NCBI GenBank assembly: GCA_009775095.1
Contig: VSOZ01000013.1
Span: 27,382 to 91,381, forward strand
Source of the DNA: Muribaculum sp.
GTDB lineage: Bacteria > Bacteroidota > Bacteroidia > Bacteroidales > Muribaculaceae
Length of the DNA stretch: 64,000 bases
Direction of reading: 5' to 3'
A model generated the notes under the pieces. It made no database searches. It saw only the letters and a list, made by a program, of their open reading frames with translations, and was not told where the DNA came from. The translations under genes and the position numbers were made by a program. This document shows, in pieces, positions 17,797 through 25,008 of this stretch (its first letter is position 1; every line of letters starts with the position of its first letter).

Positions 17797-19434
17797 TCAA
17801 GGTTTGGGAATATTCATAACCATACGGTCGAAATCATTTTTATCAACCGACGCCCTCGACTTAAGTTTTGTCTTGTATACATAGACGGTATTGACCGACA
17901 GGTTAAGGTACTTGGCCACCTGCGCCGGGTTATCTATGCCCAGACGCATGAGCGCGTATATCCTTATCTCCGTAGGCAGTTCACCGGCATCGTCGACCTC
18001 AATACGGTACTCTTCGGGAAACAGACGGTTGAATTCGTCGATAAAGTTGGGAAATAGCTTCAGGAAAGCGCTGTCAAATGACGAAAACATACGCTCGCGC
18101 TCCTTCTTTATGCCCATCTCATAAAGCAGTGCGTTGATGTCATCATACTGCCGGGCCTTTAGCTTGCGTACAGCGATCTTGCACTTTTCCTCGACCTCGT
18201 TGACAAAAGTACTGTTGCCGTACAACGACTGTATTATGTAGCGGTCCTTTATCTCGTTGGTCTCCTTCAGCTTTTCGTTCAGTACCGTAAGCGAGTGGTT
18301 GCTCTCTTCGAGTTGTCCGCTCTTCAGCTCTATAACCTTGTGCGACTCGGCAAGGCTGCGGTTGCGACGTCGGAGCTTGAACAGCAGCACCATGACCGCC
18401 CCCAGAAGCGACAGCACCACAGCTATGGCCACGACAAGAAACCATAACTGTCCTGACACACGGTTGAACCGCGCCGTCTCGATCTTCGGAAGCACCACGT
18501 TTATTTCATTCTGGCGCAATCGCGAATTATAGAAGTAGGCGTCATCAAGAGCTATGTGTATATACTTGTTGGCCCTCGAATAGTCGCCCTTGTCGTGCAT
18601 CATACGCGCAAGCCATTGGGTGGCGGTGGTCTCGTGGGTACATGATTTTATGTCATGTATGGCCGAAAGAGCCATGTAGTATATGGCCTCGTCGATCTGT
18701 CCGCAGTTAAGACGAGCAAAGCCCGCTATCGAATAATTTATGGCCTTGTCATGATCGCCCACGTCGTAGCGCTCCAAGAGCTTCAGCCGTCCGTCAGAGG
18801 AGTTTTCGCCGTTAATGTCCATAAGGTCAAGCACGACCGAAGCATGCTCGCGGGTATTTGGTTTTGAAGCGGCAAACCCTTTGTCAAGATACTCACGGCG
18901 TCTCGCAGCATAAATCTTGCCGAGTTCGGTGCCCTGTCCGCCGACGTAGGCCTCCATATTCTGGTATAATTTTGAGCACAGCGCATAATAATAAGCCAGC
19001 CGGTCGGCGGGAATCTCCTCCTCCACAACCACATCAACCATGTCGGTAGCCTCCTTGAAAAATCCTACCGCCGAATAGCAGTCAATCAAGGCTATGCGGG
19101 CCATGGCGGTCTTGGCGCTGTCGTCGAGCAGAATGGCGGTGTCAAGCATACGGCGCGCATAAGCATATGCCGAGTCATACTGATAGTACTTGTACTCCTT
19201 GTTCAAGTCATCGTACAGATCAAAACGCGCCACATCGTCGCCGGCTCTGTAAAGCTCGTCGCGCAGGGCACCGATCTTCTTCTCCTTGGCGGCATGGTAT
19301 TCGGCGGCACACTCTATCTCGGCATCAAGCACAGCCAGCACCGAGTCCACGTTAAGACCGGCACCGCACACCGACAAAGCCGCCAAAAGCGACATGAATG
19401 CTAAAGCCGCACAGCGCCGAAGCCGGTAAAACAC
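17797..19434 (-). CDS. susR: SusR-like membrane regulator of the PUL (DUF6377-type)
   Basis: A 545-residue protein with an N-terminal signal or anchor segment, a TPR-like helical region (about 60-330, presumably periplasmic), one transmembrane helix (about 333-357, VVAIAVVLSLLGAVMVLLF), a coiled-coil stretch, and a C-terminal LuxR/SusR-like helix-turn-helix (EIRIYALMRLGIDNPAQVAK, NLSVNTVYVYK). This architecture and length match SusR (541 aa), which senses maltooligosaccharide in the periplasm and activates susB-G. Its place just upstream of susC supports the same role here and points to an alpha-glucan inducer. The exact ligand is not visible. Confidence 0.85.
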   Translation of the reverse strand: MFYRLRRCAALAFMSLLAALSVCGAGLNVDSVLAVLDAEIECAAEYHAAKEKKIGALRDELYRAGDDVARFDLYDDLNKEYKYYQYDSAYAYARRMLDTAILLDDSAKTAMARIALIDCYSAVGFFKEATDMVDVVVEEEIPADRLAYYYALCSKLYQNMEAYVGGQGTELGKIYAARRREYLDKGFAASKPNTREHASVVLDLMDINGENSSDGRLKLLERYDVGDHDKAINYSIAGFARLNCGQIDEAIYYMALSAIHDIKSCTHETTATQWLARMMHDKGDYSRANKYIHIALDDAYFYNSRLRQNEINVVLPKIETARFNRVSGQLWFLVVAIAVVLSLLGAVMVLLFKLRRRNRSLAESHKVIELKSGQLEESNHSLTVLNEKLKETNEIKDRYIIQSLYGNSTFVNEVEEKCKIAVRKLKARQYDDINALLYEMGIKKERERMFSSFDSAFLKLFPNFIDEFNRLFPEEYRIEVDDAGELPTEIRIYALMRLGIDNPAQVAKYLNLSVNTVYVYKTKLKSRASVDKNDFDRMVMNIPKP

Positions 19435-19493
19435 GTAACCATATATATATATAGCACTTTAGGCACAGTTTTTCTGATATTCATTCACTTTTG

Positions 19494-19523
19494 CAAACTT
19501 AATAAATTTTCACCGACAATCAA
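19494..19523 (-). promoter_or_regulatory. Promoter of the SusR-like gene
   Basis: On the minus strand TAAGTTTG (19501-19494) is a TAnnTTTG box, with TTG (19523-19521) 19 bp upstream. The spacing is ideal. A 5' leader of about 55 nt precedes the start codon and includes the TA repeat at 19441-19452. Confidence 0.6.
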
Positions 19524-19554
19524 GCCCGCACAATAATTTTTTTTACAATCATGT

Positions 19555-20532
19555 TCAATATTGCAAGTCATACAGCCATGTAATAAGCTGCGACACAGAA
19601 GCATCCTTAAGCACGACCCTGTTTCGGTCATCTATCACATATATGACCGGCATAGCCGGCAGCGAGTATATGTCATTGTCGGCAACCGCTCCGCCCGGCG
19701 ACACACAATTTAACCATGCGGCAGGCATCGAACGGCGCGCCTTGTCCCACACCTCACCGTCACCGTCGGCATACACAGCCATAACCTTGACACGGCCCGA
19801 GGCCACAGCCGACGAAAGCTCTTCCGCAGTCTTAAGATCCTCGATTATATCATGGCAGTGACTGCACTCGGGGTCATAGAATATAACCACGCGATACTGT
19901 CCCGGAGAGGCCTCGCCATAAAGCGACGTACGACGGCCCCCGCTGTCGGTCAGAGCAAAGTCGGCGGCTGCGGTACCTCGCCGATTTTTAAGGACATCCT
20001 TTATATGCGCCCTTACTCTCTCGCGGCGTGCATCATCAATAAAATCCGACTTGTCGACAGCCTGAAGAAACAGATAGTAGGTCTCCTCGTCGCGCATAGT
20101 CGAGTTGGGGCTTGTCAGAAAACGCTCCACTACAGCCATGACCTTGTGATAGGACGAGCGGTTCACTTCGGCCCGCTTCATAAGGGTGTCGGCGGCTTTG
20201 GCTGCATCGACCGACGAAATGTAAGGAAATATCGAGAAATATCCGGCAAATGCACGATCCATAAAACCGTCATCGGCCACCATGGCCGTATCGTTGAAGT
20301 CCATGTAATCCCAATAATGCACGGCCATGTAACCTGCCATAGCCTCCTGATCGGTTATAGCCGCGGGTATATCGGGCAGCTGCAAAGCGTAACCGGGAGT
20401 CGACAAACTGTCATCAGACAATACATTGGCTTGCACAGCAGTGTCATCTGTCGGAGCTCCCTTTCTACCGGAGCATGATGTAGCCGCAACCATACAAAAT
20501 GTGGCCACACCGACATACTTCAAAATCGTCAT
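19555..20532 (-). CDS. Thioredoxin-fold lipoprotein (DUF5106-like)
   Basis: A Bacteroidales lipoprotein of about 325 residues: hydrophobic signal ending AATSC. The helical N-terminal half resembles DUF5106, and the C-terminal thioredoxin fold has a CxxC motif in DPECSHCHD and a cis-Pro candidate in SLPAMPVIYV. It probably acts as a periplasmic or outer-membrane-anchored thiol-disulfide protein; its partner is unknown. The frame opens at 20553, but a TATCTTTG box at 20565-20558 would start transcription near that codon, so I prefer ATG 20532 (MTILKYVGVA). It is transcribed separately from the PUL. Confidence 0.75.
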   Translation of the reverse strand: MTILKYVGVATFCMVAATSCSGRKGAPTDDTAVQANVLSDDSLSTPGYALQLPDIPAAITDQEAMAGYMAVHYWDYMDFNDTAMVADDGFMDRAFAGYFSIFPYISSVDAAKAADTLMKRAEVNRSSYHKVMAVVERFLTSPNSTMRDEETYYLFLQAVDKSDFIDDARRERVRAHIKDVLKNRRGTAAADFALTDSGGRRTSLYGEASPGQYRVVIFYDPECSHCHDIIEDLKTAEELSSAVASGRVKVMAVYADGDGEVWDKARRSMPAAWLNCVSPGGAVADNDIYSLPAMPVIYVIDDRNRVVLKDASVSQLITWLYDLQY

Positions 20533-20557
20533 ACGAGAGCGGTTTTTCATCATGTCG

Positions 20558-20565
20558 CAAAGATA
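20558..20565 (-). promoter_or_regulatory. TATCTTTG box for the DUF5106-like gene
   Basis: CAAAGATA on the plus strand reads TATCTTTG on the minus strand, an exact -7 consensus. It lies 26 nt before ATG 20532 and only 5 nt before the alternative start 20553, which decides the start choice. No clear -33 element. Confidence 0.5.
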
Positions 20566-20756
20566 AATAATCTTGATTTAAATTTAACATCCATACTTTA
20601 ATTTTAATGATTTCATACAATTTTAAACAATTCAAATATAATCAACAAATTTTGTGAAAACACGAGCTTAAGCCGCATAAGTAGATAAACTCTGCAATAA
20701 AAGCTTTTGGTTACATAAAATCGTAATCAAATTTTTAGTTAATATAATTTAAATTA

Positions 20757-20764
20757 GGGGGGGG
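20757..20764. repeat. G8 homopolymer upstream of the fimbrial operon
   Basis: Eight consecutive G residues lie in a very AT-rich 363-bp spacer (20533-20895), about 49 bp upstream of the predicted -7 box of the fimbrial operon. Such tracts slip during replication and can vary promoter spacing or activator binding. No gene is seen in the spacer. Confidence 0.5.
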
Positions 20765-20812
20765 TAAATGTGAAATTTCAACAAAATGAATTCACTCATA
20801 TATTAAAAATAA

Positions 20813-20820
20813 TAATTTTG
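20813..20820 (+). promoter_or_regulatory. Probable -7 box of the fimbrial operon
   Basis: TAATTTTG fits TAnnTTTG, 75 bp before the DUF3575 start. No TTG is seen 19-20 bp upstream. It is the best match in the spacer. Confidence 0.4.
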
Positions 20821-20895
20821 CGCCTCGAAATTGTGCAAACGACTACCACGAAAGCGCGTAGCCTTGTATCATGAGATTAAAAGTAACCAAGCATT

Positions 20896-21621
20896 ATGCA
20901 GATCAAAAGTGCATTCTTAAAAAGAATGGCGATTGCCTCATGTTTTGCTTACATAGTTCTCGTCCCGTCAAATACAGAGGCTTGTGAGCAATCTAACAAT
21001 GAAAGCAGACCGGCACATGAAGCACCGGCCAAAGTAGAATCCACCGATGGCAACATACATGTCATCGCAACAGCCGATACAACGGCCGCCCGCATTATAG
21101 AACATCCGAAATGGAATGTGGGGACCAATATACTTGAATGGATAGGCGTGATGCCCGACCTCAAGTATACTACATGGGGAGCCAATGTTCATGGCGAATT
21201 TTATTTCAAAAAACAAATTTCAGTAAGGCTCACGGCCGCATACAGCGAACACCACTATTCTCACGGAGAAAAGTATCAGGGCTTCACGTCTTATGTTGTC
21301 GAGCCGCGCTATTGGCTACGCAAAGACGCCACTTTCCGAGGATTTTTCGGCGGCATCTACGGCCAATTGGGCGACTACAACGACGTCAATCCTGACCGCA
21401 AGTACACAGGTCACTTCTGGGGAGCCGGACTTTCGGCCGGTTATCTGTATCCTGTATGGCGAGGCCTTGCCATAGAGTTCAACGTACGCGCCGGCTACCG
21501 CTCTACAGAGATCAAAAAGTATGTGTACAACGATCAGGGCACCCGCTGCCTCTGTCAGCGCATCGACAAAAACGGCCTTGCTCTCACCGGCTTCGCCTTG
21601 AATATCTCATGGCGTTTTTAA
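20896..21621 (+). CDS. DUF3575-like outer-membrane beta-barrel protein, fimbrial operon
   Basis: A 241-residue protein with an N-terminal signal segment and a C-terminal small beta-barrel: WNVGTNILEWIGVMPDLKYTTW, VEPRYWL, GHFWGAGLSAGY, ending in Phe (NISWRF) as outer-membrane barrels do. It resembles DUF3575 proteins that open Mfa-type fimbrial operons in Bacteroidales. It precedes the fimbrillin by 72 bp. A role in anchoring or assembly of fimbriae is inference from position. Confidence 0.75.
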   Translation: MQIKSAFLKRMAIASCFAYIVLVPSNTEACEQSNNESRPAHEAPAKVESTDGNIHVIATADTTAARIIEHPKWNVGTNILEWIGVMPDLKYTTWGANVHGEFYFKKQISVRLTAAYSEHHYSHGEKYQGFTSYVVEPRYWLRKDATFRGFFGGIYGQLGDYNDVNPDRKYTGHFWGAGLSAGYLYPVWRGLAIEFNVRAGYRSTEIKKYVYNDQGTRCLCQRIDKNGLALTGFALNISWRF

Positions 21622-21693
21622 CGCCCGATACATCCCTCGCATCTGCATCCGCAAAAACAAAAATCAAATATTTAAACATACCAATCAACAGTT

Positions 21694-22959
21694 ATGAAAA
21701 AGTTTATTTCAATGCTGGCGCTTGGTTCGATGCTTGTCGGACTAAACGCATGCTCGTCAGATGACAGCATCATCGACGGCGACAATGAGAAAGGACACGT
21801 TTACATCAAACTCGAAAACGTGGTAAGCCCCGGCTCACGCATGACCGAGGACCCCAAGACCGACAAGGACGTTACCGAACTCCGCAACGGATTCATCGTT
21901 TTCGGCACATCCAAGTCGGCTATACGCCGCCATTATGAGATAGTGTCAGATCCTGCTTTAGTCGACGACCCCGACCATGTCGTACTCATCCAAGACCTCC
22001 GCGAAGGTAAGACATTCGAAGGCATACCCGGCGACGTTACCAACGTAGCGATCATAGGCAACGTTACCGAAGACGAACTCAACCCCGACGACTTCCACAA
22101 CAACACACTCCGTAACTTCAACGAAGTTCTTGCCAAGAAGATCCAGATACGCAACCAGTATGCCGACAACATGAGCCATGTAGCCCTCTACGACATGCAA
22201 CAGCTACAGGGTACTTCCGACAAAAACGTCCTTAGCGCAACACTTGAGCTTAAGCCCATGTGCGCACGTCTTGAGATACCCAAGATCATGCCCGGACCCG
22301 ACATCATAGAGTACAAAGTCGACGGAATCTACCTCGCAGGCTTCTACAAGGAGTCGCGTATCGAACAGACATTAGACCGCAACGACTGGGTGGCACCCGA
22401 CTACGAAAAAGACCCCAACACCGCTCTTGACGAGTTCTACAAAGGCTATCCCTACATGGAGAACCTCGACATCAAGGCCGTACAGGAGACCGTTACCACC
22501 GGCGAGGGCGATGCAGCCGCAACCAAGGAGGTCACCGCATACTACCCCATCGAGGAAGGCAAGGTATGGGCTTATCCTTTCTTCGGCCTCTATGAGAAGC
22601 GCAGCAATCAGGAACACTACGGACTCCGTCTTATAGTCAAAGTATCGGGCCTGAAAGTTAGAATGTATGACTCGCAGGGTCACCCTTACGAATATGACGT
22701 AAAAGAGAAGGATCTTGCCGAAGGTATAGCTGCAGATAAAGCCGGTATACGCTACCTGAACATCAACGGCTTCGTTGAAGAGTACCACAATACTCAGGCC
22801 GAGCAGATCAAATTCTACAACGGTAACGTATATCAGGTACAGAACTTCGAGATAACTACCCAGAACCTCTCCAACAAGATCATGCCTACCGACATCAACG
22901 TTACACTCACCGTGTCGGTCAAGCCTTGGGTAATCAAGAAGGTATATCCCCAGATTTAA
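21694..22959 (+). CDS. Fimbrillin-type major subunit lipoprotein (Mfa1/FimA-like)
   Basis: A 421-residue lipoprotein (signal peptide, lipobox NACSS with Cys20). A two-domain beta-sandwich fimbrillin is suggested by RMTEDPKTDKDVTELRNGFI near the N-terminus, a site where gingipain-like proteases trim precursors, and by the C-terminal strand TVSVKPWVIKKVYPQI, which resembles the donor strand of Mfa/Fim stalk subunits. The mature subunit would polymerise by strand exchange outside the cell. It lies 22 bp upstream of the anchor-type gene. Confidence 0.75.
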   Translation: MKKFISMLALGSMLVGLNACSSDDSIIDGDNEKGHVYIKLENVVSPGSRMTEDPKTDKDVTELRNGFIVFGTSKSAIRRHYEIVSDPALVDDPDHVVLIQDLREGKTFEGIPGDVTNVAIIGNVTEDELNPDDFHNNTLRNFNEVLAKKIQIRNQYADNMSHVALYDMQQLQGTSDKNVLSATLELKPMCARLEIPKIMPGPDIIEYKVDGIYLAGFYKESRIEQTLDRNDWVAPDYEKDPNTALDEFYKGYPYMENLDIKAVQETVTTGEGDAAATKEVTAYYPIEEGKVWAYPFFGLYEKRSNQEHYGLRLIVKVSGLKVRMYDSQGHPYEYDVKEKDLAEGIAADKAGIRYLNINGFVEEYHNTQAEQIKFYNGNVYQVQNFEITTQNLSNKIMPTDINVTLTVSVKPWVIKKVYPQI

Positions 22960-22980
22960 TACACCTCACGACTTTGCCTC

Positions 22981-23853
22981 ATGTCAAAAGTATTATCAAA
23001 ACTCCTTGTCGCTGTGTTTTTGCTGCAGCTCTGCACGGCATGCATCACCGAAGTCGATGTAGGCGCATGCAACAACACAGTGATACGGTTTGAATACCTT
23101 GCTGACGGCGAGGAAGATGTATTCCCCGACTACATCACCTCCGTGACCTACTGCATCTATGACGGCGAAGGCGATTTAGTGACACAGGCAACGCTCGACA
23201 AAAAGCGCCTCGACGAGTTTCAGGGACTGAAAATACGTCTGTGGGACACAGGCACATACCGGCTCGTGGCTTGGGGCAACTTCGGCACCGATTGTGTGCT
23301 TGAAGACCGCAACAAGCTGACCACAGGCAAGGTTACTGTCAGCTCCGAGATGCCGGTGAGCTTTGACAAACTCTATTTGGGCACACTCGATTTCGAGCTT
23401 GAGAGCACCGACGGACGCCATGAGTGGGTGGCCCCGATGCATTCAGTCCATGTGACGCTCAACGCCTACATAAAATCGTCCATCGACGGAGACGCATCGG
23501 ACTACTACATACGCATCGGCGAGTTTGCTACCGGAGTGGCTAACGACGGTAGCATATTGGGCCCCGACGCGGTCTACAGCCCGGAATTCATCAAAGAAGA
23601 GGGCAACATGATCGAGTCAACAACCTACCTGCCGCGCTTCGACGAGCACACTGCTGCTGTACTTGAAGTATTCAGCTCGCATGACGGCGTACGTGTGGCC
23701 ACGGTTGACCTTGCCGACTATATCGCCGACAACGCCATCAAAATCAGCGGAGTGGAAGAGGCCGTAATCGATATCCTGATATCGGTATCAGGTACGAATA
23801 TTTCAATCAAATTTCCCGGATGGAAGCCCAAACCGATCTACCCGGGTGTATAA
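22981..23853 (+). CDS. FimB/Mfa2-family fimbrial anchor lipoprotein
   Basis: A 290-residue lipoprotein (signal LLQLCTAC, Cys21). The opening VIRFEYLADGEEDVFPDYI and SVTYCIYDGEGDLV pattern followed by YRLVAWGNF is typical of FimB/Mfa2 anchors, which hold the fimbria at the outer membrane and limit its length. It directly follows the fimbrillin and precedes the next subunit gene by 13 bp. Confidence 0.8.
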   Translation: MSKVLSKLLVAVFLLQLCTACITEVDVGACNNTVIRFEYLADGEEDVFPDYITSVTYCIYDGEGDLVTQATLDKKRLDEFQGLKIRLWDTGTYRLVAWGNFGTDCVLEDRNKLTTGKVTVSSEMPVSFDKLYLGTLDFELESTDGRHEWVAPMHSVHVTLNAYIKSSIDGDASDYYIRIGEFATGVANDGSILGPDAVYSPEFIKEEGNMIESTTYLPRFDEHTAAVLEVFSSHDGVRVATVDLADYIADNAIKISGVEEAVIDILISVSGTNISIKFPGWKPKPIYPGV

Positions 23854-23866
23854 ACGCAGAAACGAA

Positions 23867-24946
23867 ATGTTCAGAAAATTCTACAACATAGCGGCCCTGT
23901 TCTGCGGCCTGTCAGCACTCATGACGACCGGATGCTCATCGTCTGACGACGAACCCGGCGGTAAATCCTCGGGACCTATAGCCGTAACCCTCGAGGCACG
24001 CAGTCCGCGTACCGAAGACGGTTCCGACAAACTCCACGCCGACCTGAACATCAACGCAGGCTTCGTACTCGTATATGACAAGGACGGTAACTACGAGACG
24101 GGTGACCGTTTTGACCCCGCCACACAGCAGGTGGCTCTGTACATGGAGCCGGGCGAGAAGAGAATCGTGGCCGTCATCAATGCCAATGACGGCTTCCGCG
24201 CCAAGATAGCCACGTACTGCAACGAGCCGGTACTTGACGAGTTCGGCAACCCCGTTCTTTACAGGGGCAAGCCGGTCATACGACATGTCAAACCCGGCTA
24301 CGAGACCTATGCCGAACTTGCGGCATCGGTCAAACTCGACGGCGATTGCCTCAATGGTGTACAGGACTCACGCAGTATGGTGCTGATACACGACAAAACC
24401 GTTACCGTCGCCGACAACGAAGACAAGACCGACACCATCGACCTGCCGCTTAGCGCACCGATAGCCCGAGTCGATCTTCATGCCCGCTGTCTACCGGCCG
24501 AGAAGTCGCGCGTCGTTGACGCCGCCATACGTGTTGCCCACGCCTCACCTCTGCTCAACTGGGACTTTACCCGTCCGGCAGAAGAGACCGAGGTCGTAGC
24601 CAAATTCACCGACATTTCCGACAAAATGACCGCTGTGACCGAAGAAGACGAACTATTCGGCGACTGGGTTGTGGAGAACGTGAAGGAGGACACCCCGCTG
24701 GCCACTCTGTACACATACCATACCGACACCAACGCACGCCTCGAAGTGGGACTCCGCTTCAAAGGGAGCGCCGACTACGACTGGTATCCGCTTGACATGC
24801 CCGAGCTTATGAAACCCGATATATTCAAGGGCCTTGAAGCCGGACACCTGTATCAGATATTCATAACGGTATATCCCGACAAGGTAGGACATATTATAGT
24901 CGACCCGTGGATTATACCTACAAGCCTTGATTTTACAATAGGATGA
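23867..24946 (+). CDS. Accessory fimbrillin-like lipoprotein
   Basis: A lipoprotein of about 359 residues (MTTGCSSSDD lipobox). It has beta-rich fimbrillin-like domains with NAGFVLVYDKDGNYE and a C-terminal LYQIFITVYPDKVGHIIVDP segment that looks like a terminal assembly strand. An alternative GTG at 23846 overlaps the previous gene, but ATG 23867 (MFRKFYN) gives the better signal peptide. It may be an accessory or tip-adaptor subunit (Mfa3/Mfa4 type by order); the exact role is not visible. Confidence 0.65.
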   Translation: MFRKFYNIAALFCGLSALMTTGCSSSDDEPGGKSSGPIAVTLEARSPRTEDGSDKLHADLNINAGFVLVYDKDGNYETGDRFDPATQQVALYMEPGEKRIVAVINANDGFRAKIATYCNEPVLDEFGNPVLYRGKPVIRHVKPGYETYAELAASVKLDGDCLNGVQDSRSMVLIHDKTVTVADNEDKTDTIDLPLSAPIARVDLHARCLPAEKSRVVDAAIRVAHASPLLNWDFTRPAEETEVVAKFTDISDKMTAVTEEDELFGDWVVENVKEDTPLATLYTYHTDTNARLEVGLRFKGSADYDWYPLDMPELMKPDIFKGLEAGHLYQIFITVYPDKVGHIIVDPWIIPTSLDFTIG

Positions 24947-24954
24947 TGATAGCA

Positions 24955-24988
24955 GCGTTCCGGACCATAACCGGCCCGGGACGCTTTT
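24955..24988 (+). terminator. Intrinsic terminator/attenuator inside the fimbrial operon
   Basis: GCGTTCC (24955-24961) pairs with GGGACGC (24978-24984) with one G-U pair, followed by TTTT. It lies between the accessory fimbrillin and the first tip-type gene, 8 nt after the upstream stop codon, and could lower tip-gene expression relative to the stalk. Confidence 0.55.
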
Positions 24989-25008
24989 CTGTCTGAATAA
25001 TCGTAATA

